From positions 1 to 64,000 of the forward strand of contig JAFGHR010000079.1 of assembly GCA_016930015.1 (NCBI GenBank): 64,000 nt of DNA, written 5' to 3'. The stretch's first letter is position 1; each line of letters opens with the position of its first letter. Shown here piece after piece: positions 18,261 through 27,423 of this stretch. The notes under the pieces were generated by a model. It was not told the DNA's origin and did not search any database. It saw nothing but the letters and a program-made list of their open reading frames with translations. Both the position numbers and the translations under genes were made by a program. Source of the stretch: Anaerolineae bacterium (GTDB lineage Bacteria; Chloroflexota; Anaerolineae; Aggregatilineales; Aggregatilineaceae).

Positions 18261-19385
18261 ATTAACCGCTTAGCATCTTTTAAGCTGCAACTGATCATTT
18301 GGATCATGCTGCTGGTTTGGTTGCTGCCTGCATGTGGTGGCGATAATAACGCCGCGACCCCGGTCCGTAGAGCGCCTACTCAGATTCCCATGACTCCGAC
18401 TCCCCGTTCGACTGCGCTGCCGCTGGCAGCAGATGCGCCCACCCTGGGTGATCCCGAACGTCCGATCAGCATCAACTTTGTGATCCCTGAAGATGATCGT
18501 GATTCAAATGTGATCGGGGCTAAAAATGACCTGGAAGCCTATCTGGAAGACCAATTAGACCTGACCGTTAATGTGGGCTTTCTCGAAAACGATTCTGAGG
18601 CCATAAAAGATGTGTGCAGCGGTCGCCCAACCGCTGTATGGGCCAGTCCCTTTTCGCTGGTAGCGGCGGAACAAACATGTGGCGCTGTACCCGGACTATC
18701 GATTACGCGTGGGCGAAGCACGCGAGAAACCATAGGCACAACAATCGAGATCGTCGCCCACACCGATATCAGCAGCTTGAGTATACTCAGCGGCTGGATT
18801 TTCTGCCGGATCGATGCTCAGGATGTTGATAGCTGGGTTTTCCCCAGCCTGTTAATGGCCAGCGAAGGTGTCAACCCGTTTATCGATCTGGGTGGTGTGC
18901 AGGATTACCCGGACAACGAAGCGATGCTGTTGGCCATCTACAACGGCGAATGCGCTGCCGCCGGTATGCCACCTGGCGAATTTGATACCCTGGTCGATAC
19001 GCTGGCGAGTGAGCTAACTACAGGAGAAAACCCGGTTACCAGGGATGATATAAGAAACATCATGTGCGTAATTCGTCCCGCCGCCGATGTCGCATTCCCT
19101 GGAAATATGGAAGCATGGCAGGGCTACGGCAGAAACATGATTCCTTACGAGGGTCTGATCTTTCCACCCGACAGCGCGCTGCCACCCGCATTACGTGAGC
19201 AAATCGCCGAAAGCATCCTCGATTTTGCCGACAGCAGCCAGGGGGAAGGTTTGCTGCGTGATGTGCTTGACGCTTCGCAGATCATCAAAGTTTTACCGGA
19301 TGCATCAAACAACTACGCCGACTACTATGCTGCATTTCGCTCGACGGTTATACAAGCAAAATGGGATATGACGTTTTCTGAATGA
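18261..19385 (+). CDS. PhnD-like ABC substrate-binding lipoprotein (ATT start?)
   Basis: A phosphate/phosphonate-type periplasmic-binding protein fold: the ISINFVIPEDD strand, DLEAYLEDQLDLTVNVGF, a central WASPFSLVAAEQ, and GECAAAGMPPGEFD are typical of PhnD-like proteins. A lipobox LLPAC sits close to the N-terminus. Reading from the first ATG (18306) would leave only MLLVWLLPAC, without a charged n-region. The frame is open further upstream with no ATG, GTG or TTG. An ATT at 18261 lies 6 bases after GGAGG (18250-18254) and would give MNRLASFKLQLIIWIMLLVW, a normal lipoprotein signal. An ATT initiation codon is therefore likely, unless the sequence has an error. No permease or ATPase gene lies beside it, so transport is uncertain. 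Confidence 0.75.
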   Translation: MNRLASFKLQLIIWIMLLVWLLPACGGDNNAATPVRRAPTQIPMTPTPRSTALPLAADAPTLGDPERPISINFVIPEDDRDSNVIGAKNDLEAYLEDQLDLTVNVGFLENDSEAIKDVCSGRPTAVWASPFSLVAAEQTCGAVPGLSITRGRSTRETIGTTIEIVAHTDISSLSILSGWIFCRIDAQDVDSWVFPSLLMASEGVNPFIDLGGVQDYPDNEAMLLAIYNGECAAAGMPPGEFDTLVDTLASELTTGENPVTRDDIRNIMCVIRPAADVAFPGNMEAWQGYGRNMIPYEGLIFPPDSALPPALREQIAESILDFADSSQGEGLLRDVLDASQIIKVLPDASNNYADYYAAFRSTVIQAKWDMTFSE

Positions 19386-19479
19386 CAAACACAACCCTGT
19401 CTGAGCGAAAACATGCACAGTCCGGTTCCGTTCTCCTGAGCGCTTGCTGCTACAAGGTCAACACCACACTGGACACCCT

Positions 19480-20445
19480 ATGACACCCGAACTTGCAGTC
19501 ATCATCGTATCGTGGAACACGCGCGAACTCACCCTGGATACACTTCGCACCTTAATCGCAGACCTGGATTCAAACGGGCCGGATGCGGAAATCTGGGTTG
19601 TCGATAATGCCTCATCCGACGGCACACAGGACGCGATTCGGCAGGCGTATCCACAAGTTAAGCTCGTCACCAGCGACACGAATTTGGGTTTTGCCGGTGG
19701 AAACAACCATGCGCTCAGGCTGCTCGGTTTTGGTGATCAACCAGCGCCAGCGGATGATCACACGCTGCCCAACGCCGTGTATTTGCTCAACTCCGACACA
19801 CTCACACAGCCGGGCGCTACGCGGTTATTGTACGATACGCTGATGTCGCTGCCCCAGGCTGGCGTTGTTGGCGCCAAGCTGCTTTACGGCGATGGATCGT
19901 TTCAACACAGCGCATTCCGGTTCCCCGGCCTGAAACAGCTTATCGTCGATCTATTCCCCGTGCCGGGCCGTCTGTATGACAGTACATTTAATGGACGGTA
20001 TCCGCAAAGCGTGTATAACGGCAGTGAACCGTTCGCGGTCGATCACACGCTGGGCGCAACCATGATGCTGCGGCGCGAGGTGATCCAGCAAACCGGGATG
20101 TTTGACGAGCAGTTTTTTATGTACTGTGAAGAAATCGACTGGAGCATGCGTATTCGCCGTGCGGGCTGGGAAATTTACTGTGTACCGGCGGCGGTCGTGA
20201 TCCATTTGGCGGGACAGAGCAGCCAACAGGTGCGCGCTGCCAGTGTAATCAATTTGTGGCGCAGCCGGATACAGTTGTTCCGGAAACATGCGTCACCACT
20301 CAAGTTATTGTTGGCGCGTGTTTTGATCAAGCTGGGGATGCGGCGGCAGATTTCGCAGGTGTGCAAGGACGTTCGTTCAGGTGATCTGACGCCCAACCAG
20401 GCCGATGCACTTGTCGAAGCCTACCGCGCTGTACAATCGTTGTGA
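19480..20445 (+). CDS. GT2 glycosyltransferase (rhamnosyltransferase-like)
   Basis: A cytoplasmic family-2 glycosyltransferase of about 321 residues. AVIIVSWNTRE opens the GT-A fold. WVVDNASSDGT, NLGFAGGNNHAL and YLLNSDT (in place of DxD) follow, and FFMYCEEIDWSMRIRRAGW is the acceptor-site region typical of rhamnosyltransferase-like proteins. The sugar is not predictable. The ATG at 19480 matches the usual start of the fold; an upstream TTG at 19444 is open, and neither has a good Shine-Dalgarno sequence. It is followed by a second GT2 gene, so cell-surface glycan synthesis is likely. Confidence 0.88.
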   Translation: MTPELAVIIVSWNTRELTLDTLRTLIADLDSNGPDAEIWVVDNASSDGTQDAIRQAYPQVKLVTSDTNLGFAGGNNHALRLLGFGDQPAPADDHTLPNAVYLLNSDTLTQPGATRLLYDTLMSLPQAGVVGAKLLYGDGSFQHSAFRFPGLKQLIVDLFPVPGRLYDSTFNGRYPQSVYNGSEPFAVDHTLGATMMLRREVIQQTGMFDEQFFMYCEEIDWSMRIRRAGWEIYCVPAAVVIHLAGQSSQQVRAASVINLWRSRIQLFRKHASPLKLLLARVLIKLGMRRQISQVCKDVRSGDLTPNQADALVEAYRAVQSL

Positions 20446-20468
20446 GATCATCCGTGAGAGGTTATTCC

Positions 20469-21236
20469 GTGAGCGCATCACTGACTGCCATCATCCTGAC
20501 TTACAACGAAGAACGTCACATTACCGACTGTGTCACGAGTGTTCGTTGGGCCGATCGTGTACTCGTTTTTGACTCGTACAGCACCGACCGCACGGTTGAG
20601 CTTGCCAAAACCGCCGGTGCTGACGTTAACCAACACACCTTCGAAAACTATGCTCAGCAGCGAAATGCAGCCATGGACACTGCTTCTAGCGACTGGGTGC
20701 TGTTTGTTGACGCGGATGAACGCTCCAGCCTGGAACAAGAAGCCGAAATCCGCAACACGATCACGACAGCCACACATAACGGCTACCGGATACCACGCCA
20801 CAACTATATTTTTGGCAAACTCACTCGTCACGCCGGATGGTATCCTGATTACCAGATGCGCCTGCTGCGGCGGGGACAGGCGCGTTACGATCCACAGCGC
20901 GAAGTGCATGAACTCGTGCTGCTCGAAGGCGAACCCGGCACACTCACCGTGCCGCTGATCCACTACAATTATGCTACGCTGGAACAGTTCAGGGACAAAC
21001 AGCGCCGCTACGTGCAATATGACGCCCGCATCCTTAAAGAGCAGGGAATACAGCCGAAGCTGCACAAGTTTGTCACCATGCCGCTGCGCCAGTTTATCTG
21101 GCGGTACATTACTTTACAGGGATATCGTGACGGGCTGCATGGCTTACGCCTCAGCCTGTTGATGGCGTGGTATGAATTTCGAAAATACGTGCACCTGCGC
21201 CGAATTTACCGGGATGAAGAGCCTGTCACCGGTTAG
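20469..21236 (+). CDS. GT2 glycosyltransferase (WaaE/KdtX-like)
   Basis: A 255-residue family-2 glycosyltransferase of the WaaE-like group. AIILTYNEERHI, VLVFDSYSTDRT, QRNAAMDTASSDWVLFVDADER and HAGWYPDYQMRLLRRG are in the expected order. The GTG at 20469 has GAGAGG 7 bases upstream and gives a clean fold start. The gene follows the first glycosyltransferase closely and overlaps the end of the convergent 21233 gene by 4 bases. Substrate unknown. Confidence 0.88.
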   Translation: MSASLTAIILTYNEERHITDCVTSVRWADRVLVFDSYSTDRTVELAKTAGADVNQHTFENYAQQRNAAMDTASSDWVLFVDADERSSLEQEAEIRNTITTATHNGYRIPRHNYIFGKLTRHAGWYPDYQMRLLRRGQARYDPQREVHELVLLEGEPGTLTVPLIHYNYATLEQFRDKQRRYVQYDARILKEQGIQPKLHKFVTMPLRQFIWRYITLQGYRDGLHGLRLSLLMAWYEFRKYVHLRRIYRDEEPVTG

Positions 21237-22369
21237 CGCCCGCGCCGCACGGTGATCACATCCGCCAGCGCATACAATCCCCCCGATACCACGCCATGAC
21301 CACCCAGCAGCACCGGAATAGGCGCGTTGGACGCCGCAGCCGTGAACGCGTGCAGCCACGGATCGTGAATATGGTCGAGCAAATATAAATCAGACGCAAA
21401 ACGCTCAGCGCCGGTCGGATACCGGTCAGCAGATGCCATCAAGACACGTGTGTCGATCATGGCGACATCAACGACCATGCTCAACTCGTGAAAAAAATCA
21501 GCAGGGCCCAACAAGCTAACGAACTTGCCCATCAGCGAGCGCACTTCGCCGCGTGCCAGGCGTTCACTGGCCACCATCCCGCGTTCCTCAGAAAAAACCC
21601 GTATCCACGCCTGTGTTGCTTTGCTCATCGCCTGCCAGGCCAACGGGGAGACACGTCCCATGAGTGCAATCCGGCTGCCATCCTGTACCGCGATATCAAG
21701 CACGGCTTCAACCGGGACATTGTCTAACAACGGGTCGCGCAGCGCCTCGACTAAGTGCGGCGGGCAGGCCGGGTGATGGCGCACAATGGCCAGGTCAGCA
21801 GGTGTATCGAGGTCCAGGCTGGACGACGGGCGGACGCCTGACAGTACCCGCACATCAAAATCCCAGTTTTCCTGAAGCATCCAGGCCAGGCTGTTATCGC
21901 GTTCAGCCTGGCGAATAACCGGCAGCGCATCATGGGCATGACTGATACCAACCCAATCGCTGGAGTGTAAATTATTGGTCAGTGCAATGTGAGTCGGAAT
22001 TTTGGTTCCGCGACCGAAAGCCGACTGATACAGCATACCCTGCATCAAACCGACCATATCCTGGTTCAACAGGGGCGCGCTTCCGGCTCCAAAATAGATT
22101 ACCGGGGAAATATCATATTTCTCAATTAAACCGGCCAGACGGTTTCCAAAATGAAACGGTTCTGTATCACTATCACAAATGACCTGCGGGATTGCCGGGA
22201 GCCAACTCAGTTCGGGTCCAGCCACAATAACCGGCTGAATTCCCTGGGCATTGAGCACATCAAGCAAATCCAAGACCGCTGCCTGAATAGCCTGATACAC
22301 CATACGCTCTTGTGGAGTGGGGCCACCCTCCCCAACCATAATGACAGCCCCAACGGTTTCCAGCCGCAC
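21233..22369 (-). CDS. Unknown protein with nucleotidyltransferase-like N-terminal half
   Basis: A 378-residue protein I cannot assign to a named family. The N-terminal half has a GT-A/MobA-like look: a start strand VGAVIMVGEGG, VIYFGAGSAPLLNQDMVGLM where a PxGDxP-like loop might be, and SLDLDTPADLAIVR, which matches the end of many nucleotidyltransferase domains. The C-terminal half contains SEERGMVASERLARGEVRSL and ends in a glycine-rich LLGGHGVVSGGLYALADV. GTG at 22369 is chosen because GAGGAG (22380-22385) is 10 bases upstream; the frame is open further but those residues are low quality. It follows the hpf terminator, so it probably has its own promoter or receives read-through. Confidence 0.65.
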   Translation of the reverse strand: MRLETVGAVIMVGEGGPTPQERMVYQAIQAAVLDLLDVLNAQGIQPVIVAGPELSWLPAIPQVICDSDTEPFHFGNRLAGLIEKYDISPVIYFGAGSAPLLNQDMVGLMQGMLYQSAFGRGTKIPTHIALTNNLHSSDWVGISHAHDALPVIRQAERDNSLAWMLQENWDFDVRVLSGVRPSSSLDLDTPADLAIVRHHPACPPHLVEALRDPLLDNVPVEAVLDIAVQDGSRIALMGRVSPLAWQAMSKATQAWIRVFSEERGMVASERLARGEVRSLMGKFVSLLGPADFFHELSMVVDVAMIDTRVLMASADRYPTGAERFASDLYLLDHIHDPWLHAFTAAASNAPIPVLLGGHGVVSGGLYALADVITVRRGR

Positions 22370-22400
22370 GATATTTCTGCTCCTCGTTGATGATTGATAC

Positions 22401-22433
22401 GAAAAAGCCGGAGGAAACCTACACCCCCGGCTT
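22401..22433 (-). terminator. Rho-independent terminator of hpf
   Basis: On the minus strand AAGCCGG and CCGGCTT pair around a 15-base loop that itself contains GGG/CCTCC pairing, and are followed by TTTTTCG. The structure starts 19 bases after the hpf stop codon. Confidence 0.8.
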
Positions 22434-22451
22434 GTCGTACCCCCAACAATT

Positions 22452-23015
22452 CTAGGTGATATCAGGTTCCAATACCCCGTAGTTCCCATCTTCACGGCGA
22501 TACAATACACCGATCTTAGCCGTTTCCGCGTTGTAGAAGATAAAGAAGTTGTGACCCAGCAATTCCATCTGGTCAATCGCTTCTTCTTCGCTCATCGGCA
22601 CGAGTTCCACCTGCTTGCGGCGAACAATCGCGGTCTTGTCTTCTTCAACCTCTTCTTCAAGCGGCACTGGTTCCATACCGGCAAATTCTTCTACCATACG
22701 GACACCACCACGCCGCTTACGCTTGCCCTTATAACGCTGAATCTGGCGGTACATCTTGTCGAGCGCCAGATCAAGCGAGGCGTAGATGTCGGGTTCGCGC
22801 TTTTCTTCGGCGCGAAGAATAACACCGCGTGAATTACGAACGGTAAGTTGGGCGATGCTCAGGTCTTGTCCCTGTCTACGTTTTTCGGTCGCCAGATCCA
22901 CTCGAACGTCGGTAATATTGGGTAAGTAGCGATCGAGTTTACTAACTTTTTTTTCGACGTAATCCTGCAATTGAGGCGTAACGTCAACATTCCTGGCATG
23001 AATCTTTAGGTCCAT
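22452..23015 (-). CDS. hpf: Ribosome hibernation promoting factor, long form
   Basis: Long HPF dimerises 70S ribosomes into inactive 100S particles in stationary phase. The 187-residue protein has the N-terminal S30AE domain (DLKIHARNVDVTPQLQDYVEKK, then YASLDLALDKMYRQIQRYK) and the C-terminal dimerisation domain (MSEEEAIDQMELLGHNFFIF, then VLYRREDGNYGVL). ATG at 23015 has AAGGAG 6 bases upstream; the longer open frame upstream is spurious and would overlap comF. A clear terminator follows. Confidence 0.95.
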   Translation of the reverse strand: MDLKIHARNVDVTPQLQDYVEKKVSKLDRYLPNITDVRVDLATEKRRQGQDLSIAQLTVRNSRGVILRAEEKREPDIYASLDLALDKMYRQIQRYKGKRKRRGGVRMVEEFAGMEPVPLEEEVEEDKTAIVRRKQVELVPMSEEEAIDQMELLGHNFFIFYNAETAKIGVLYRREDGNYGVLEPDIT

Positions 23016-23085
23016 TCTTTGCTCCTTTTCACATGCCGTCACACAAATTAACCAGGTACCTCCACACTGCCAGTCTATACCCATG

Positions 23086-23811
23086 TCACGGTGACAACTG
23101 TGCGCCAGCCATGACAGCCCCCATAACACGCACCGCCCCCGCCCTGCGCAGGGCTTCGGCACAGGCGACCAGGGTAGCACCTGTTGTCAGCACATCGTCC
23201 ACAATTAATACGGTCTTTCCAGCAACAAGTCGAGCATCGGCTGCGAATGCACCGGCGACATTAGCCCGACGTTCCTGGGCATTCAGATGAATTTGACTGG
23301 GAGTTTCGCGCATACGCTTTACAGCAGCGGGAAAAAACGGCCTGTCATAAGCGTGTGCCACAAAACACCCCAACAAGGCCGCCTGATTGTAACCGCGCTC
23401 ATGCAAACGATTCGAATGGAGGGGTACGGCGGTTACCACATCTAATAACCAGTCGGTATGGTCTACTGCCTGAACCAACAACATACCCAGCGGTTGATAC
23501 AACCGGGGTTGTCGTTCGTATTTAAGCGCATGGATGGCTGCACGGATAACACCATCATACTCAGCCCGAACACATATGCCATCCAATCCGTCAATCACGC
23601 GTTCTGGTGCTTGTTTGACGGATACCAGGCAGTGCGGGCACAACAATTGGCCGACGCGCTCACACCCTACACAATGTGGCGGAAACAGCAGATCAAGTGC
23701 CGTAAACACCGTGCGCTGCACGAGTTGGCGTATGCCATTTACAGACAGCACCCTAACTGCGGGTGCCGTCAACATACTCGATCCAAACCAGGTTCCTAGG
23801 GGTGCGTCCAA
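23086..23811 (-). CDS. ComF family phosphoribosyltransferase-like protein
   Basis: ComF-type protein of 241 residues, related to a DNA-uptake competence factor and widespread in bacteria that may or may not be competent. A zinc-binding N-terminal part has CVGC and CPHC pairs. The phosphoribosyltransferase domain ends with the PRPP loop VLIVDDVLTTGATL, and SNRLHERGYNQAALL precedes it. The TTG at 23811 has GAGGTG about 5 bases upstream; an ATG 36 bases further in is possible. It lies 32 bases downstream of tadC. Confidence 0.9.
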   Translation of the reverse strand: MDAPLGTWFGSSMLTAPAVRVLSVNGIRQLVQRTVFTALDLLFPPHCVGCERVGQLLCPHCLVSVKQAPERVIDGLDGICVRAEYDGVIRAAIHALKYERQPRLYQPLGMLLVQAVDHTDWLLDVVTAVPLHSNRLHERGYNQAALLGCFVAHAYDRPFFPAAVKRMRETPSQIHLNAQERRANVAGAFAADARLVAGKTVLIVDDVLTTGATLVACAEALRRAGAVRVMGAVMAGAQLSP

Positions 23812-23843
23812 ATCGGCACCTCAACCCACCTTCCTGCTACCCA

Positions 23844-24788
23844 TTAAAAGCCACCCATAACACCGCTCTCAAGCATAATAATGACCGATGGTCCCAGCAA
23901 CACGAGCCAGATCGACGGAAAGATCAAGAGCACCATCGGGAACAACATCTTAACAGGCGCCTGCTGAGCTTTTTCTTGGGCCCGTTGGCGGCGCTTTACT
24001 CGCATTTGATCGGACTGAATACGCAAAATCTTCGCAATACTCACACCGAGTTGTTCCGCCTGCACCAGCGCCGCCACAAAACTGGTCACATCCGGCACAT
24101 CCATATTGTGTGACATACCACGCAAAGCTTCGCTGCGCCGTTTGCCTAACTGAATTTCTTGCAGCACGCGGCCAAATGCCATCGCTAAGTCATTGTCCCA
24201 TTTTTCGTAGACTTTGCCCATTGCCTGCTCGAAACCAAGACCGGCTTCAACACAGATCGTCAGCAAATCCAGCGCATTCGGCAGGTCCTTGACAATGCCG
24301 TCTTTACGACGGCTGATCTGGCCTTGGAGTTGGAGCATGGGCAGGTAATAACCTAACGCAGCACCGCCAACCGTGCCCAAAACACCCTTTGTCGCGCCCC
24401 AATCCGCCACCATAAAGAACACAATAAACGCGCCAACACCTAACGCAAGCGTGAGTGCAATTCGCTGCCCAAAAAATGTTGTCGGCTCCATCGACTGTGA
24501 TTTCCCAGCCAGCTCGATTTGACGCCGCACCGTCTCGATCTGATTTTCAGGCGTAAAGCGTATGGCAAAATTCGCCAACGCCTTATACATGGGTATGATG
24601 ACACGTTCCTGCATGCTGAGAGAAAGCTCAAGCTCCTCCAGCGATTGAGGCAGATCACGATCACCATACTCGGCCAGACGTTTTTCGAGAGGGTTTTCAC
24701 CCGTATCGCCCCGCATCCCAACGATTATCAATCCGCCCAGCAGGACAACCCCGGCCACGATCAAACCCACAATAGCATACATATCCAT
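23844..24788 (-). CDS. tadC: Tad pilus inner-membrane protein TadC
   Basis: Type II secretion F-family platform protein of 314 residues. The N-terminal transmembrane segment is followed by a cytoplasmic region, then a GspF-type core (DLPNALDLLTICVEAGLGFEQAM, and QAEQLGVSIAKILRIQSDQMR) and a C-terminal hydrophobic pair. It works with TadB and the ATPase TadA to assemble Flp-type pili. ATG at 24788 has AGGAG 9 bases ahead. It follows tadB by 39 bases. Confidence 0.92.
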   Translation of the reverse strand: MDMYAIVGLIVAGVVLLGGLIIVGMRGDTGENPLEKRLAEYGDRDLPQSLEELELSLSMQERVIIPMYKALANFAIRFTPENQIETVRRQIELAGKSQSMEPTTFFGQRIALTLALGVGAFIVFFMVADWGATKGVLGTVGGAALGYYLPMLQLQGQISRRKDGIVKDLPNALDLLTICVEAGLGFEQAMGKVYEKWDNDLAMAFGRVLQEIQLGKRRSEALRGMSHNMDVPDVTSFVAALVQAEQLGVSIAKILRIQSDQMRVKRRQRAQEKAQQAPVKMLFPMVLLIFPSIWLVLLGPSVIIMLESGVMGGF

Positions 24789-24827
24789 AGATGGGCACTC
24801 CTGCCCGACTCAGCACGGGCCTAGTAG

Positions 24828-25808
24828 TTAGTAATCGATGTCCACGATCTTCTGAATAAGTGCTGCACCAGTACCGATCAAGGCCAGGCCACAGCCCATC
24901 ATCGGCCAGCCGCACATGCGGTTTTTGACCATACCACCCATATAGTCAGGGCTAGCAATCATCAGAAACATAGTCAAGAGAATAGGCATCAGCGAGATCA
25001 CCCAGCCCGTGATGCGCCCCTGAGACGTCAGCACCATGATCTCACCTTTGAGCTGGATACGATCACGAATGGTGTGTGAAATCGCTTCAAGAATTTCGGC
25101 CAGGTTACCACCTACTTCACGCTGAATGTTAACGGCGGTGTTGACCAGTTCCAGGTCTTCACTGGGCAGGCGATTCGCGACGTGCTCGAGCGCATTCTCC
25201 ATTGGAATACCCAACTGGACTTCCTGTACAACCCGCTGAAACTCTGTGGAAGTGGGTTCCGGCGCTTCTTTTGCGATAGCTTCCATCGACTGCAAAACCG
25301 AGTACCCCGATCGCAGCGCGTTTACCCATAATGACAATGTGTCGGGCAACTGCCGCTCAAATTCCCTTAAACGTTGAGACTGTTTTCGCGCCACGTAAAA
25401 CCGAGGTATGAACAAACCCGCAATACCGGCCACCACGCCGCCAATGGGGTTCGAGAAAATAATAAACCAGGACACTAGAAACAACCCAACGCCAGAAATA
25501 ATATGCAGCGAAAAGTATTCTGATACCGTCAATTTCAGGTCAGCCCGTGCGAGCTGAGTTCGCCAGTTTTGGGCAAATTCCCGGCCAGCCAAGGCCTCAT
25601 CAAGACGTTTTGCAAGTGCGCTGGGTTCCTCATGGTACGCGCTTTGTTCGCCTTCCATAGCGATCATGGCTGTGTACTCAGACGAGGTGTACCGGCCCAG
25701 GCGCTCTTCGATCTCACCATGACGTTCAGAGCGAATATTGACAATCCCGACAATCAGAATGATGACAGCCAGCACGCCAGCGCCACCAGCGATTATGAGT
25801 TGTTCCAT
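24828..25808 (-). CDS. tadB: Tad pilus inner-membrane protein TadB
   Basis: Second type II secretion F-family protein, 326 residues. It has an N-terminal transmembrane helix, a middle membrane pair near 105-140, and the core motif QLPDTLSLWVNALRSGYSVLQ followed by VNIQREVGGNLAEILEAIS. The C-terminal hydrophobic region ends in LIGTGAALIQKIVDIDY. GGGAGG lies upstream of the ATG. It pairs with TadC to form the platform of the Tad pilus machine. Confidence 0.92.
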   Translation of the reverse strand: MEQLIIAGGAGVLAVIILIVGIVNIRSERHGEIEERLGRYTSSEYTAMIAMEGEQSAYHEEPSALAKRLDEALAGREFAQNWRTQLARADLKLTVSEYFSLHIISGVGLFLVSWFIIFSNPIGGVVAGIAGLFIPRFYVARKQSQRLREFERQLPDTLSLWVNALRSGYSVLQSMEAIAKEAPEPTSTEFQRVVQEVQLGIPMENALEHVANRLPSEDLELVNTAVNIQREVGGNLAEILEAISHTIRDRIQLKGEIMVLTSQGRITGWVISLMPILLTMFLMIASPDYMGGMVKNRMCGWPMMGCGLALIGTGAALIQKIVDIDY

Positions 25809-25855
25809 GACACACTCACCTCCCGCGTCAGAGACTCACACCACATCTATCGATT

Positions 25856-25886
25856 ATTGTACCAATAAAAAACCGGGTGTGGTCAA
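25856..25886 (-). promoter_or_regulatory. Possible promoter ahead of tadB
   Basis: On the minus strand TTGACC (25886-25881) is followed after 19 bases by TACAAT (25861-25856). The spacer is longer than ideal. It would allow tadB-tadC to be transcribed separately from tadA. Confidence 0.4.
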
Positions 25887-25963
25887 AAATTATCCTTTGC
25901 CAGCCCCACGAGTCATCTAACATCATGTGCGATACCCTGGTGCTGGTAACCGGTACAACTGCA

Positions 25964-27358
25964 TTAATATCGCGACATACCAATACCGAACACGGAAGGC
26001 GGCAGGTGGATACCAGAAGCCTCGATCTTGTCGATAAACTTGGGGCGCAAGCCGGTGGGACGAACTCGACCAATCACACGGCCAGCTTCGATCCCTGTTT
26101 GTTCAAACTCAAAAATATCGGACATGGTGATGATATCACCTTCCATGCCCTGGATTTCGGTGATCTTCACAATTTTACGTGTGCCGTCACGCAGGCGTTC
26201 CTCGTGAACGATAAGGTCAATCGCTGACGCGACTTGTTCACGGATAGCGCGAATCGGCAGGTCCATGCCCGCCATCAAACACATGACTTCAAGACGAGAG
26301 AGGGTGTCACGCGGGCTGTTTGAGTGAGCCGTTGTCAGTGATCCCTCGTGGCCAGTATTCATTGCCTGGAGCATGTCCAGGGCTTCACCAGAACGGCACT
26401 CACCTACAACAATCCGGTCGGGCCGCATACGCAGGCTGTTGACAACCAGGTCTCGAATAGAAATCTCACCGCGCCCCTCGATATTGGGCGGGCGACTTTC
26501 GAGCGAGACGACGTGTTCCTGGCGTAACTGCAATTCAGCCGCGTTTTCGATCGTGATGATCCGTTCGTCGTTCGGGATAAAGCCAGACAGTACGTTTAGC
26601 AGTGTTGTTTTACCCGAACCAGTGCCACCAGACACCACAATATTGAGCCTGCCGATGACGCATGCCCGCATAAACTCGGCAATTTCGGGCGTCATCGTGC
26701 TAAACCGGATCAAATCCTCAACTGTAAACGGCTTTTTGGAAAATTTCCGGATAGTGATCGTTGGTCCACACAACGCAATGGGGCGAATGACGGCATTCAC
26801 ACGTGAGCCATCTGGAAGACGGGCATCAACAGTCGGCGAACTCTCATCAATACGACGACCTAGCGGCGAAACAATCCGGTCGAGCACACGCATAACATGA
26901 TCGTCATCTTCAAACGTAACATTCGAACGCAGCAAGTTACCCGCACGCTCGATATACACGTTTTTTGGGCCGTTGACCATAATCTCAGTGATAGTGTCAT
27001 CGGCCAGCAGCGGTTCTAGCGGACCGTATCCAAGAATTTCAGCGACGATAGCTTCAAACAAGCGCTGCCGTTCCGCACGCGCAAGCACAATACTCTCTTC
27101 GGAAAGAATGGTCGTGAACAATTCTTCCATCGTCGCGCGCACCTCAGGCGATTGAGGGTCAATGCCGGTATCAAGCTCGGACAGCAGTTTGTTCTGAACA
27201 CGCGACCTGAGATCTAGATAAGTACTGCCATCGGGTCGCGGTGTCTGATCGGGTCGCGGTGGCGCCGGAACAGCTGTTCGTTTTAATCCTGGTGACCGGG
27301 AATCCTGAGAATCATCATCACCCTGACCACCCCGTTCAATTCGCCGCAATAACGACAT
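25964..27358 (-). CDS. tadA: Tad/CpaF family pilus assembly ATPase
   Basis: Cytoplasmic secretion ATPase that powers Flp pilus assembly, 464 residues. After a disordered start (about 1-45) comes the N-terminal domain, then a RecA-like core with Walker A VSGGTGSGKTTLLN, the Asp box IITIENAAELQL, the SRPPNIEGRGEISIRDLV segment, Walker B-like RPDRIVVGECRSGEALDML, and the His box NTGHEGSLTTAHSNS. GGAGG lies 7 bases before the ATG. It is followed by a 155-base gap and then tadB. Confidence 0.95.
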   Translation of the reverse strand: MSLLRRIERGGQGDDDSQDSRSPGLKRTAVPAPPRPDQTPRPDGSTYLDLRSRVQNKLLSELDTGIDPQSPEVRATMEELFTTILSEESIVLARAERQRLFEAIVAEILGYGPLEPLLADDTITEIMVNGPKNVYIERAGNLLRSNVTFEDDDHVMRVLDRIVSPLGRRIDESSPTVDARLPDGSRVNAVIRPIALCGPTITIRKFSKKPFTVEDLIRFSTMTPEIAEFMRACVIGRLNIVVSGGTGSGKTTLLNVLSGFIPNDERIITIENAAELQLRQEHVVSLESRPPNIEGRGEISIRDLVVNSLRMRPDRIVVGECRSGEALDMLQAMNTGHEGSLTTAHSNSPRDTLSRLEVMCLMAGMDLPIRAIREQVASAIDLIVHEERLRDGTRKIVKITEIQGMEGDIITMSDIFEFEQTGIEAGRVIGRVRPTGLRPKFIDKIEASGIHLPPSVFGIGMSRY

Positions 27359-27423
27359 CGGTATACCTCCTGCCTGCTTTATCTACCATGATTGTTCCAA
27401 TACCCCACAAATCCGAGGTTAGC

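Noticed and set aside
22452-23180. Longer HPF starting at 23180
   Set aside because: The additional residues do not belong to the S30AE family and would overlap comF; ATG 23015 has AAGGAG at a good distance.
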